A stretch of DNA of 64,000 bases from a bacterium (GTDB lineage Bacteria; Ratteibacteria; UBA8468; B48-G9; JAFGKM01), in NCBI GenBank assembly GCA_023230585.1, contig JALNXB010000001.1:62001-126000 (forward strand), written 5' to 3'. Positions 34,714-43,659 of this stretch are shown in pieces (within the stretch, counting starts at the first letter, position 1; each line of letters starts with the position of its first letter). Below the pieces are notes generated by a model. That model saw only the letters and a program-made list of their open reading frames with translations. It searched no databases and was not told the DNA's origin. The translations under genes were made by a program, and so were the position numbers.

Positions 34714-35949
34714 TTATACCTCTATCTTACCGTTCATCAGACGAGGCAGAAGCAAATCTCTCGCCTGTGTGAGTTTCTGGTTTTGGTTTCTTAAATAAGA
34801 ACATTGTTCCAAAAGTGAATTGACGATTTTTGAATATTGTTCAATTAAGTCTATTTTAGGTAAAAGCACTTTTATTTTTTTTAAGCTACTGTCGTTGAGA
34901 GATACCTGTGTTGCTCCAGTAGCATAATTATTCTTATATTGCACAAACTCATAGGAAGTTAAAAGCCCAAACAAGAAGCCTAAATACTTTTCCTCTGTTG
35001 TGAAACCAACCATTCCTGTTGAAAGTATTATTTTGGAAAGTAAAAAAGAATTCCCTTTATTAAAATACAACACCTTTTCTGTATCTTTCATTTTGGCAAA
35101 ATATATAGTATTAATTTTGGGCAGGACATCTGCTCGGCTCGGTCTATTTTCATAATCTACTTCTTCTCCATATCCTGTTATATTTGTTCCGTCAATTTCT
35201 GAGGTCTGATAATATTGACGTATATCAGTAAAAACGGGCATTCCCAAAGGAGCCTTTTTAAATATTTTTATTTTTGTAATCGGTAAATAATCCCACTCGG
35301 CAGGCATCTTTTTGCCTTTACCATCAACTATTTTTATTTTTTCATATCCTGGGAAACGAAAATATACAAACCATTCTCTGAAGAGAAGGCGTGCCGATTC
35401 TTCCAACAATTCTATCCGCCTTTGATTAGTTTCAATAAGGTCGTCATAGGTAGAGAGTATATTTGCGATTTTTTTTTGATCTCCAATATGTGGAAGTAAT
35501 AATGAAATATCTCCAAGCATGGCAAGATTAATGTTAGGTTGTGCTGCTTGGGCATTAATACTTTGCAAGTATTTAAATGTCAATGGGTTTTTAAACCAAT
35601 AATAAATATATTGGCTATTGGCTAATTCTGGTTTGATTCGCACTATACCAACAGCTTGATTTGTATTTGCAGGCAAATGTTTTCGTTTTATAATTCCAAC
35701 TTTGCCAATATTAATTCCTGCTATTGTAACTAAAATATCGTTTTCTTGAAGAATAGACCGCTTTAATTTATTTTGAGCAGATTCGTTTATATAAGCAAAC
35801 CCTTGAGTATCGAGTTCGCTATCCCCATTTAAAGCTTCTGCTTTAATAAAATTTATGCCAGAATCAGTAAAATCAAAACCAACTGTTGTTGGAGTTGTTC
35901 CCTTTGTTATCCTGTCAGTGATACATTTTAACTTAACGATTTGCTTCAT
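34714..35949 (-). CDS. hsdS: Type I restriction enzyme, S (specificity) subunit
   Basis: 411 residues from the ATG at 35949 (the frame is open further upstream inside hsdM). Two target-recognition domains are separated by a conserved helix: LPHIGDQKKIANILSTYDDL, ETNQRRIELLEESARLLFRE. The second conserved helix ends the protein (LEQCSYLRNQNQKLTQARDLLLPRLMNGK, quoted here as QNQKLTQARDLLLPRLM). It sets the DNA sequence recognised by HsdM and HsdR. Overlaps hsdM by 17 bases. Confidence 0.93.
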   Translation of the reverse strand: MKQIVKLKCITDRITKGTTPTTVGFDFTDSGINFIKAEALNGDSELDTQGFAYINESAQNKLKRSILQENDILVTIAGINIGKVGIIKRKHLPANTNQAVGIVRIKPELANSQYIYYWFKNPLTFKYLQSINAQAAQPNINLAMLGDISLLLPHIGDQKKIANILSTYDDLIETNQRRIELLEESARLLFREWFVYFRFPGYEKIKIVDGKGKKMPAEWDYLPITKIKIFKKAPLGMPVFTDIRQYYQTSEIDGTNITGYGEEVDYENRPSRADVLPKINTIYFAKMKDTEKVLYFNKGNSFLLSKIILSTGMVGFTTEEKYLGFLFGLLTSYEFVQYKNNYATGATQVSLNDSSLKKIKVLLPKIDLIEQYSKIVNSLLEQCSYLRNQNQKLTQARDLLLPRLMNGKIEV

Positions 35950-38029
35950 ATCCCAACCTCTTAAAGTTTTCGCTGATTTTCTTTGCAAGTTCGCCTGCTG
36001 TTTTATTAAGTTCATCCAATTCCGTGTGTATTGCAAGCATTGTTCCGCTAAAGTCAAAATCAGGGTCTTCTTCTTCAGGTGTTACACCTACATATCTTCC
36101 AGGAGTTAAACTCCAGTCATTTTCTTCAATCTCTTTTTTGTCAACCAGTTTAACAAGCCCTTCTACATCTCTTAGTTTTTCTTCGGGAAACCGTTCGAGA
36201 AGCCATTCTGCCTGATGAAAAAAATATCTAACAAGTTTTAACTGCTTAACCAATATATCCCGCGTTTCTTCTGCCTGCTTTTTAAGGTTGGTTATCTCGC
36301 GGTTATTTTCTTTGCTGTTTCCATTGTTGTTCGTATTAATAAAATCCTCTGTCAGCCGGTTTGCAAGCCGATACATAAGTTCTGCTTCTTTTATAAGTTT
36401 ATTATTTTCTTCTGCTAGAGGTTTAAGTTTCTCCAAAATCTTTAGCGAATTCAACTTCTCTTTGTTTTTCCGCAAATGCATTTCCTCAGGCATTTCTGCA
36501 AGAATCTTTGTGTAGTTTTTGCTAATGTTTTTATAAGTTCTCGTGCTTACCGTAAGTTTACCGGCAATTTCGTATTGTTTACTGTTAACAGGAAGCTGCT
36601 CAATAAACGATTTAAGCTTTTTGTACAACTCTTCAAAATCTTGCTCGTATTGGCATGTGAGCAATTGTATATGTGCAGATTCATCAAGGAACCTTAACAT
36701 ATAATTTAGCACCAGTTTATGGAATCGGTCTGTTTCTCCCCTGTATAGCCATACTATAGAGAGGATGTTTTGAAGTTGTTCTGGACTGAAATCATAAATT
36801 TTGCGGGTCACTTTTCTGTAGATGTTTCGCGCATCTATCATCAAGACCTTATCTTTCTGCGCTTTAGATTTACCTTTGTTGAAAAACCAGAGTTCACAGG
36901 GAACAGTGCGGGTATAGAAGAAATTTGAGCGGATGGCTATCATAACATCAACATCACCTGTTTCTACAATTTTCTGTCTAACCTTTGATTCGCTCTTTCC
37001 TGCGCTTGATGCCTGCGAAGACATTACAAAACCTGCTCTGCCTTTTTCTGTAAGATAACTGTAAAAATAGCTTATCCAGATATAGTTGCCATTGCTTACC
37101 TTTCCTTTTTTATTGACACCCGGCAAACCGAAAGGTAATCGAGGATCGTTTTTTATTTTATCTGCATCTATTTCATCCACATTAAAGGGAGGATTTGCCA
37201 TAACAAAACCTGCCTTTTTATACAAGTCATGGGGGTCTTCATAGTAGGTAATCGCCTTTTTTATATCTCCTACCAGACCGTGCACAGCAAGGTTCATTTT
37301 AGCTAGATTGATGGTTGTTGCATTTTTTTCCAGACCATAAAAAGATAAGGCGTCCGTAGGATTTTTATGAAGATTTTCCACAAAACGAGCGCTCTGAACA
37401 AACATCCCTCCGCTTCCGCAGGCAGGGTCAAGTACTGTACCTCTTTTGGGTTCAAGGACATTGGCAATAAGAGAGACAAGTGATACGGGCGTGAAAAATT
37501 CTCCCCCATCGTGAGCTTTTAAGTCGGCAAACTGAGTAAGAAAATATTCGTAAATTCTGCCGAAGACGTCCCCGTCAACTTTTTTAAGTTCTTCCGGATT
37601 CAGTACTCGGAGCAGATGCCCGAGTATTTCATTGTCCAGTTCTCTGTATTCTCTTTTAGGTAGAACGCCACGCAAAGTTTCATAATCCGCTTCAATAGAT
37701 TCCATAGCGTCAATAATAGCCTTTGCCCGGTCGTCGCTGTCTTTCAGTGTGACGAGATAGTCAAATTGGGCTTTCTGTTGCAAGAAAATAGCTGATTTTT
37801 TGCTGAAATCTTCTTTGGTTATAGGCCGTTTTATTCCGCCTCTCGTAGGAAGAGTCTCTTCAATCGTATCTTTTACCGCTAAATAACGGCTATAGGCATG
37901 CCGTAAAAAGACTAGCCCCATAACTGGCATAAAGTATTCGTTGCTGGCATAATTGGAATTGGCTCGTAGTGTGTCTGCCGCGCTCCAGAGCCTTTTTTCG
38001 ATTGCTTCGATATTTGCAAGTTGTGCCAT
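35933..38029 (-). CDS. hsdM: Type I restriction enzyme, M (N6-adenine methyltransferase) subunit
   Basis: 698 residues from the ATG at 38029 (MAQLANIEAIEKRLW is a typical HsdM start; a TTG at 38059 is possible). The SAM site DPACGSGGMF and catalytic NPPF are present, as are the N-terminal HsdM_N helices. A coiled region of about 150 residues lies near the C-terminus and lengthens the protein beyond the common 500-550. First gene of the operon hsdM-hsdS-rhuM'-hsdR-exoX-like. Confidence 0.95.
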   Translation of the reverse strand: MAQLANIEAIEKRLWSAADTLRANSNYASNEYFMPVMGLVFLRHAYSRYLAVKDTIEETLPTRGGIKRPITKEDFSKKSAIFLQQKAQFDYLVTLKDSDDRAKAIIDAMESIEADYETLRGVLPKREYRELDNEILGHLLRVLNPEELKKVDGDVFGRIYEYFLTQFADLKAHDGGEFFTPVSLVSLIANVLEPKRGTVLDPACGSGGMFVQSARFVENLHKNPTDALSFYGLEKNATTINLAKMNLAVHGLVGDIKKAITYYEDPHDLYKKAGFVMANPPFNVDEIDADKIKNDPRLPFGLPGVNKKGKVSNGNYIWISYFYSYLTEKGRAGFVMSSQASSAGKSESKVRQKIVETGDVDVMIAIRSNFFYTRTVPCELWFFNKGKSKAQKDKVLMIDARNIYRKVTRKIYDFSPEQLQNILSIVWLYRGETDRFHKLVLNYMLRFLDESAHIQLLTCQYEQDFEELYKKLKSFIEQLPVNSKQYEIAGKLTVSTRTYKNISKNYTKILAEMPEEMHLRKNKEKLNSLKILEKLKPLAEENNKLIKEAELMYRLANRLTEDFINTNNNGNSKENNREITNLKKQAEETRDILVKQLKLVRYFFHQAEWLLERFPEEKLRDVEGLVKLVDKKEIEENDWSLTPGRYVGVTPEEEDPDFDFSGTMLAIHTELDELNKTAGELAKKISENFKRLGYEANR

Positions 38030-38088
38030 AATATACTCGTAGAGAAATATCTGTTTCAAAACTGCTTTCTATAAGGATTTTACAGTTA

Positions 38089-38127
38089 TTGTTGCAGGGA
38101 AAATTTCTGCACCAAAAATTTTAAAAA
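38089..38127. repeat. 39-bp direct repeat, non-coding copy upstream of hsdM
   Basis: Identical to 29769-29807 in V-ATPase F. Here it lies in the 249-base gap between hsdM and nagB and encodes nothing. It marks the outer edge of the restriction-modification island. Confidence 0.9.
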
Positions 38128-38221
38128 CTATCATGCTTCATCACCCTACGCCAAGGTTTATCTGCCAAGTTTGTAGTTTAATGTAGGTTGGATTGGAGGA
38201 AAGTCGTGGAGGATTGCCCAT

Positions 38222-38249
38222 TTCCCTACAAACTGGACGGTGTTCACTG
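38222..38249. repeat. GGACGGTGTTCACTG repeat unit between hsdM and nagB
   Basis: The unit CTGGACGGTGTTCACTGAAG here is matched by TGAACGGTGTTTACTAATGA at 30463-30482 and by CCTGGACGGTGTTCGCTG at 51080-51097. All three are in intergenic gaps (30312-30560, 38128-38278 and 50924-51163), so the two gaps at the sides of the restriction-modification island share it. Nothing else firm is seen in these gaps. Confidence 0.55.
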
Positions 38250-38278
38250 AAGATTTATCTTTTTTAAATAATATTTGG

Positions 38279-39073
38279 TTAAAAAAGTGGTGTGCCGATC
38301 TCCTGTTCAGCTTCTTGGATGAATTGATAATGAGAGTACCTCTTTAAACAAGAAGCCGCTTGGTGGTCTATAAGAATAGTAATTTTCGGGTGTAATTGCA
38401 GAATAGACGCTGGTACTATACTTGTTATTGGACCTTCAAGAGCCTTAGCAACAATTTCAGCTTTATTTTTACCTGTTGCAAGAAAGAGTATTTCTTTAGC
38501 TTCAAGAATCGTGCCTATACCCATTGAAATAGCAAACCTGGGAACCTCTTTTATATCAGTAAAAAACCTTGAATTATCTTGTATCGTCTGTTTATCGAGA
38601 GCAACAAGGCGTGTTCTTGATTTAAAAGAGGAACCCGGTTCATTAAAAGCAATATGTCCGTCGCCTCCTATACCGAGAATTTGTAAGTCTATACCACCTG
38701 CTTCAATGATTGTTTTCTCGTATAGTTGGCAGTATTGAGCCACTTCTTTGACGTTTAGGTCACCTTTTGGGATAAAGGTATTATTCTGGTTGATATCAAT
38801 ATGGTCAAAGAGGTTGGTCTTCATATAATATCTGTAACTTTGAGGATGAGATGAATTGATACCATAATATTCATCAAGATTAAAGGTTTTCACATTACAA
38901 AAAGATATTTCTTTATCTTTATTTAACCTAACCAACTCTTTATATAGTTCGAGTGGAGTACTTCCTGTTGCCAGTCCAAGAGTGGTGTCAGATTTTTTGT
39001 TGACAAGATTTTTTATGATTCTGCTTGCTTCTTGTGAAATTTCTTTATAATCTTTTTTAATTATCACTCTCAT
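38279..39073 (-). CDS. nagB: Glucosamine-6-phosphate deaminase
   Basis: 264 residues. NagB motifs: LGLATGSTPLELYKEL, NLDEYYGI, LGIGGDGHIAFNEP and the lid region SSFKSRTRLVAL. It turns glucosamine-6-phosphate into fructose-6-phosphate and ammonia, feeding amino sugars into glycolysis. It is the last gene of the minus-strand run, overlapping the end of rpsA by 17 bases. Confidence 0.95.
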   Translation of the reverse strand: MRVIIKKDYKEISQEASRIIKNLVNKKSDTTLGLATGSTPLELYKELVRLNKDKEISFCNVKTFNLDEYYGINSSHPQSYRYYMKTNLFDHIDINQNNTFIPKGDLNVKEVAQYCQLYEKTIIEAGGIDLQILGIGGDGHIAFNEPGSSFKSRTRLVALDKQTIQDNSRFFTDIKEVPRFAISMGIGTILEAKEILFLATGKNKAEIVAKALEGPITSIVPASILQLHPKITILIDHQAASCLKRYSHYQFIQEAEQEIGTPLF

Positions 39074-40454
39074 TGCTATCTTCTGTCTCTGTATCTGGTT
39101 CAGTCTCTACGTTTTCGGTCTCTTCGTCATCGTCTTCTGGTATAGGAATATCCCCAAGTTGTTTCAATCCAAGTGAAATCCGTTTGTTGTCTGGGTCTAT
39201 TTCAAGTATCATTACCTCAAGTTTTTGTCCTTTGTGTAAGACATCTGACGGGTGTTTAATCTGTTCAGTAGAGATGTTGGAGATATGTAAAAGTCCATCA
39301 ATATCTTTTTCTATCTCTACAAACGCTCCGAAATCAGTTATATTGTAAACCTTCCCCTTTACAATGCTTCCTACAGGAAATTTTTCTGCGATTTCTGGCC
39401 AAGGGTTAGATTCGAGTTCTCTTAGACTGAAAGATATTTTCTGTTCAGCTTTTTTGATATCAATAACCTTAACTGTGACAGGGTCGCCCATAGCTACTAT
39501 TTCTGAAGGTCTTCTAACTCTACCTGTCCAGGAAAGTTCTGATATATGTAGCAGTCCTTCTACACCTTCTTCTATTTTGACAAACGCTCCGTAATCTGTG
39601 ATGTTTACTATTTTACCTTCAATAGTAGAGCCAATGGGGTATTTTTCTTCAATGTTTTCCCATGGGTTAGGAGTTTTCTGTTTTAACCCAAAAGAAGCTA
39701 TCTGTTTTTCAAGGTCAACATCAAGAATAACAACCTCAACTTTCTGTCCTAAACTTAGTAATTGAGACGGGTAACTTACCTTCCCCCAACTCATATCGTT
39801 AAGGTGGAGTAACCCAACAAGCCCGTATTCTATCTCTATGAACGCTCCATAATCAACAATGTTTCTAACGACTCCTGTAACAAGTTGATTTTTTTGGAGT
39901 TCTGAAAGATACTCTTTCTTCTGAACCGCCTGTTCTTCTTCAATAAATTTTCTTCTTGATACAACAACATTTTTTCTTAAAGCATCAAGTTTAATAATCT
40001 TAAAAGTTGCTTGCGAGTTGATAAGTTTTGCAGGGTTAGAAAGAGGCGCTATATCTGCCTGTGATGTAGGTAGAAAAGCAAGAACCCCTATATCTACTCT
40101 AAAACCTCCCTTGATTGATTTAAAAATCGTGCCTTCTATTGGTGTATCTGCTTCGTAAGCTTTTTCGATGTTTTCCCAATGTAATAATATGTCTGCTTTT
40201 TCTTTAGACAAAGGAATCAAACCAGTCTTGTCAGGGTCCAAAGATTCTACAATAACAGTAACTTCTGTTCCTTCAAGTTCTTCTCCAGAATCGTTTTTAA
40301 ATTCTTCTCTTGGTGCTACCCCTTCAGACTTGTACTCGATGTCTATTATTACGTCATCGTTGAGTACCCGTAAAATCTTCCCTTTAATTAGTGAACCAGG
40401 TTTAAAGCTTGCAATTTTTTCTTCCAGAAGTCTGCTTACTTCTTCTCTTGCCAT
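39057..40454 (-). CDS. rpsA: 30S ribosomal protein S1 (five S1 domains)
   Basis: 465 residues with five S1 RNA-binding repeats, starting at about residues 19, 103, 189, 274 and 360; the last three are the best conserved (GAFIEIEYGLVGLLH, GAFVKIEEGVEGLLH, GAFVEIEKDIDGLLH). An acidic tail ends the protein. E. coli S1 has six repeats, so this is a shorter form. The ATG at 40454 has a perfect AAGGAGGT ribosome-binding site. It lies inside the ispH reading frame, which runs 53 bases into rpsA. Confidence 0.93.
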   Translation of the reverse strand: MAREEVSRLLEEKIASFKPGSLIKGKILRVLNDDVIIDIEYKSEGVAPREEFKNDSGEELEGTEVTVIVESLDPDKTGLIPLSKEKADILLHWENIEKAYEADTPIEGTIFKSIKGGFRVDIGVLAFLPTSQADIAPLSNPAKLINSQATFKIIKLDALRKNVVVSRRKFIEEEQAVQKKEYLSELQKNQLVTGVVRNIVDYGAFIEIEYGLVGLLHLNDMSWGKVSYPSQLLSLGQKVEVVILDVDLEKQIASFGLKQKTPNPWENIEEKYPIGSTIEGKIVNITDYGAFVKIEEGVEGLLHISELSWTGRVRRPSEIVAMGDPVTVKVIDIKKAEQKISFSLRELESNPWPEIAEKFPVGSIVKGKVYNITDFGAFVEIEKDIDGLLHISNISTEQIKHPSDVLHKGQKLEVMILEIDPDNKRISLGLKQLGDIPIPEDDDEETENVETEPDTETEDSNESDN

Positions 40455-41310
40455 GTATACCTACCTCCTTATATCCTTTATTTTTTAATTTTTCTTTAAC
40501 CGCCAGTATGAAGTTTTCAGGAGTAGATGTTCCTGACACTAAGCCGACGGAAGAAATTTCTTCTAATGATACTTCTTCTAACTCTTCAAGTTTTTCTACA
40601 TAATGAACATTTGCGTTGAAACTTTTGCATGTCTGGTAAAGTTTGCCTGTATTGGAACTGGTTTTGCCGCCCAACACTATTACCATATCGCTCTTTTTAC
40701 TTATAAGGACAGATTCTGCTTGACGTTCTTCTGTCACTTTACATATTGTATTATAAATTATAACTTTTTTAAAACGGAGATTTTCAAGTATATAATTTGC
40801 TGTAGAAAGATAATCTTTAAAAGATAAGGTTGTCTGCCCTATCACAGCAAGTTGTTCAAACTGTCTTCTATTTTTAAACTCGCTTTTTTCTTGAACAACA
40901 AGTGTGTTCTTCCCGTAATCTCTTAACGCTTCAACTTCAGGGTGTTTTCTATTCCCTATTATTATAACAAAATATTTTTTATTGTCTAATTTTTTTATTA
41001 ACGAGTGAAGTTTTTTTACCGATGGACACGTTGCGTCGTATATATCAACTTTCTGTTTTTTTAGTCTTTCAAGTTTAGGAAGCCCTATTCCGTGAGACCT
41101 GACAATAAAAGGGCAATTATGTATTTCATTTAAATTCTCTGTTACTTTTAACCCTTCTGATTTAAGTTGAGCCATAACAACAGGGTTATGAACTATATCT
41201 CCAATACTATATAGGGTTTTATGTTCTCGTAGAAGGTTTTCAGCCATTTTAACAGTTCTGTTTACACCAAAACAGAAGCCGATGTTTTTTGCTACAATAA
41301 GTTTTTTCAT
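40402..41310 (-). CDS. ispH: 4-hydroxy-3-methylbut-2-enyl diphosphate reductase
   Basis: 302 residues. The last step of the MEP isoprenoid pathway. The three cluster Cys regions are present: GFCFGVNRT, DATCPSVKK and YNTICKVTEERQ, plus the substrate motif VRSHGI and SGTSTPE. The ispH-rpsA neighbourhood is common in bacteria, where the two are sometimes fused; here they overlap by 53 bases in different frames. Its ATG overlaps the end of plsC by four bases. Confidence 0.95.
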   Translation of the reverse strand: MKKLIVAKNIGFCFGVNRTVKMAENLLREHKTLYSIGDIVHNPVVMAQLKSEGLKVTENLNEIHNCPFIVRSHGIGLPKLERLKKQKVDIYDATCPSVKKLHSLIKKLDNKKYFVIIIGNRKHPEVEALRDYGKNTLVVQEKSEFKNRRQFEQLAVIGQTTLSFKDYLSTANYILENLRFKKVIIYNTICKVTEERQAESVLISKKSDMVIVLGGKTSSNTGKLYQTCKSFNANVHYVEKLEELEEVSLEEISSVGLVSGTSTPENFILAVKEKLKNKGYKEVGIHGKRRSKQTSGRKNCKL

Positions 41311-41903
41311 AGTGCCTCAAGTTTTGCTATCTCATCCATAGCCAGTTGTGAAATGGCCGCATAATCTGTTTCTTCAGTCTTTATGGGAGGTCCATAAATT
41401 ACTGTAATTGTTGTGCTAGGTCTTATAAATCTTGCGCCAACAGGCATTGCTTTGTTGGTACCTTTGATTAAAACGGGTATTAAAGGGGCTCCACTTTTTA
41501 TATGCAGAAAACCTATACCTGGTTTTGGATCAAGCATCTTGCCTGTTTTGCTTCTTGTGCCCTCAGGGAAGACAACAAGTGCTCTCTTTTTTTTTAAAGC
41601 TTTTATTCCCGCTCTTAAAGATGTTGAAGAAGGTTTATCTCTTTCTAATGGGATAGCACCAAGGTACGCAAGTATGCGGGATATAATAAATATATGGAGA
41701 AGGTTATCTTTAGCGAAATAGTTGACAGGCATAGGTAATGAGTGGCCAACAACTATTGCGTCGAGAAAACTTATATGGTTTGCTACTATAATGCACGGAC
41801 CTTCTTTAACTATATTTTCTCTGCCTTCCACCTTTATACGAAAAACAAATTTAAATGTTATAAAAGCAAGAAATTTTGCAGAAAAGTAAAGAAATGTTTC
41901 CAT
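41307..41903 (-). CDS. plsC: 1-acyl-sn-glycerol-3-phosphate acyltransferase
   Basis: 198 residues. PlsC motifs: NHISFLDAIVV (HX4D-type), FPEGTRSKTG, and the third block with APLIPVLIKGT. An N-terminal hydrophobic helix should anchor it in the membrane. It makes phosphatidic acid. The start shares one base with the stop of the upstream small gene. Confidence 0.9.
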   Translation of the reverse strand: METFLYFSAKFLAFITFKFVFRIKVEGRENIVKEGPCIIVANHISFLDAIVVGHSLPMPVNYFAKDNLLHIFIISRILAYLGAIPLERDKPSSTSLRAGIKALKKKRALVVFPEGTRSKTGKMLDPKPGIGFLHIKSGAPLIPVLIKGTNKAMPVGARFIRPSTTITVIYGPPIKTEETDYAAISQLAMDEIAKLEAL

Positions 41904-42175
41904 TATTTATCCAATATGTTTGACAGAAGAGTGATTCCAATAATTTTGTTTTTTAATATATCTACTTCTTTTCTATTGGGAGCGATACCATCTTGTTTGA
42001 CTAAAATAGCGTATTCGTGTTTGCTAAGAGAAACTTCTGCGTGATCAAAAGCATCTACCTGTTTTAGGGTGATACATAAAGGGCTTTCTGTATCAAATGT
42101 TCCTATATATACCCACCTAGAATCTGTATCTATTATTACCTGTTTACCTCTATATTTTTCATTGAATGAACACAT
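41903..42175 (-). CDS. Small conserved protein, LSm-like in pattern
   Basis: 90 residues. The sequence (KQVIIDTDSRWVYIGTFD, ITLKQVDAFDHAEV, ILVKQDGIAPNRKEVDILKNKIIGITLL) reads as a small all-beta barrel ending in an internal promoter-like hydrophobic strand. It recalls short conserved hypothetical proteins of planctomycete-like and other bacteria. No function is known to me. It lies between dtd and plsC in the operon, 7 bases after dtd. Confidence 0.65.
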   Translation of the reverse strand: MCSFNEKYRGKQVIIDTDSRWVYIGTFDTESPLCITLKQVDAFDHAEVSLSKHEYAILVKQDGIAPNRKEVDILKNKIIGITLLSNILDK

Positions 42176-42182
42176 TTTTAGT

Positions 42183-42626
42183 CTATTTTTTACTGTTGAG
42201 AAGTATTGTTACAGGACCATCGTTATGTATCTCAACAAGCATATATTTACCGAATTCTCCTGAAACAACCTTTAAGCCAGAAAGGTTGAGCATTTCAAGA
42301 AAATTGTTGTATAAGAGAAGCGCTTTATTTGGGGGAGCAGCTTCTGTAAAGTCAGGGCGGTTACCTCTCTTGCAGTTACCACAGAGGGTAAACTGAGAGA
42401 TTATCATCAGAGCTCCGTTTATATCAGAAACAGAGTTGTCCATTTTGCCGTGCAGGTTTTCAAATATTCTCATAGAAAGGATTTTTCCTACAAGGTATTC
42501 ACAATCCTTTTCTGTATCGTCCTGTTCAACGGCAACAAGTACCACTAAACCAGTATCTATCTCGCCTCTTTTTTCGTTCTCTACATACAGAACACCTTTC
42601 TTAACTCGTTGAATAACTGTTTTCAT
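42183..42626 (-). CDS. dtd: D-aminoacyl-tRNA deacylase
   Basis: 147 residues, the usual length. The SQFTL motif (MIISQFTLCGNCKRGNRPDF) and the C-terminal NDGPVT motif form the active-site pocket that frees D-amino acids from mischarged tRNA. It is 56 bases after the creatininase-like gene and heads the housekeeping part of the operon. Confidence 0.93.
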   Translation of the reverse strand: MKTVIQRVKKGVLYVENEKRGEIDTGLVVLVAVEQDDTEKDCEYLVGKILSMRIFENLHGKMDNSVSDINGALMIISQFTLCGNCKRGNRPDFTEAAPPNKALLLYNNFLEMLNLSGLKVVSGEFGKYMLVEIHNDGPVTILLNSKK

Positions 42627-42682
42627 AATTTAAGTTTACTCCTAAACATATTTCCTTGCAAATTTGGGTACCAATCTGGTTA

Positions 42683-43474
42683 TTAAAACGGAAATGTTTC
42701 TGATTCAGGTGCTTTGGAGAGTTGTAAGAACAATTCTGACCACACCTTTACGCCTACCTGAAATATTTTATCTGCTTTGTCTGCTGAAGATTTACGAGCG
42801 TCGCCTCCAGCTGAAGTTGGAAGATGTAAATGCCATGGTTTAACAAAGTGGACATGACAATCTTCTAATATGCTCAGTTTTGGATCAACCATAGGGTTGA
42901 CACCTATTTTATCTTTTTTTACAAGGTTAGGTTTTAGAAACAACATATTGGAAGTCTCCCATTCTCCTGCGTGCGGGCTGTAATGTTCTATTAAGTTTTC
43001 TACGTCAGCATAGTATTGAGGAAGTCCAGGACCGAGAGGTAGAAGTCCTACAAAAAGCCCTTTTATTCCAGCAACATCTCTTTGGACGGCTTTTAAAACA
43101 TCAATGTTACCACCGTGCCCGTTGGTAATAATTATTCTGTTAATATTTTCTCCCTTCAAAAAGAGTATCAAGTCTTTTACCATAGCCATAAACACTGGTA
43201 CACTCATACGGCAAGCAAACGGTAATGCATAAAAATTATTGTTAAGAGAAATTTTTTGTACAGGTAAACATATAACTCTTGCGCCATTCTTGTTTGCCTG
43301 TCTGGTTGCTTCATAAGTTTTTGCTCCTACTGCAAAACTATCTGTTCCGTATGGTAGAGCAGGTCCGTGAGGTTCTGTTGAACCTATAGGTATAACTCCA
43401 ACATTAGGGTTAAGTTCTTTAACATCTTCAGTTGTCATCTCTTCAAGAATACCTGAAAGGTTTAATTTACTCAT
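42683..43474 (-). CDS. Creatininase-family metal-dependent amidohydrolase
   Basis: 263 residues. The two-metal site of the creatininase family is complete: E and H in GSTEPHGPALPYGTDS, the Asp of GTDS, TNGHGGNID, and PHAGEWETS with the last Glu. Family members open cyclic amides or cleave peptide-like bonds (creatininase, formamide hydrolases, MftE); the substrate is not readable. The AGGAGG ribosome-binding site is strong. It is divergent from the M14 pair across a 185-base promoter region. Confidence 0.85.
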   Translation of the reverse strand: MSKLNLSGILEEMTTEDVKELNPNVGVIPIGSTEPHGPALPYGTDSFAVGAKTYEATRQANKNGARVICLPVQKISLNNNFYALPFACRMSVPVFMAMVKDLILFLKGENINRIIITNGHGGNIDVLKAVQRDVAGIKGLFVGLLPLGPGLPQYYADVENLIEHYSPHAGEWETSNMLFLKPNLVKKDKIGVNPMVDPKLSILEDCHVHFVKPWHLHLPTSAGGDARKSSADKADKIFQVGVKVWSELFLQLSKAPESETFPF

Positions 43475-43530
43475 ATTAAAAAACCTCCTTTTTGTGTTGA
43501 TAATCCTTGTTTTTACTTAAATTAATTATA

Positions 43531-43540
43531 CCATATATGG
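43531..43540. promoter_or_regulatory. Palindrome between divergent promoters, possible operator
   Basis: CCATATATGG is a perfect 10-base palindrome, with partly symmetric flanks (TA on the left, GGTA on the right). It lies 57 bases from the creatininase start and 47 bases before the -35 of the M14 operon, next to a TATAAT on the minus strand. The position would suit a shared regulator. Confidence 0.3.
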
Positions 43541-43586
43541 GGTATATCGGCTAATTTGACAATAAACATCTTGAAGGCCTTTTTGT

Positions 43587-43615
43587 TTGACATAAACGGC
43601 TATTGTAGATATAAT
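43587..43615 (+). promoter_or_regulatory. Consensus sigma-70 promoter of the M14 tandem operon
   Basis: TTGACA (43587-43592), exactly 17 bases, TATAAT (43610-43615): a full match to consensus. Transcription would begin near 43622, 38 bases before the first start codon, which has a GGGGGAG ribosome-binding site. Confidence 0.85.
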
Positions 43616-43659
43616 GAAGGTTACCTGTTTTATTTTAAGGAACAACCCAGGGGGAGAAA

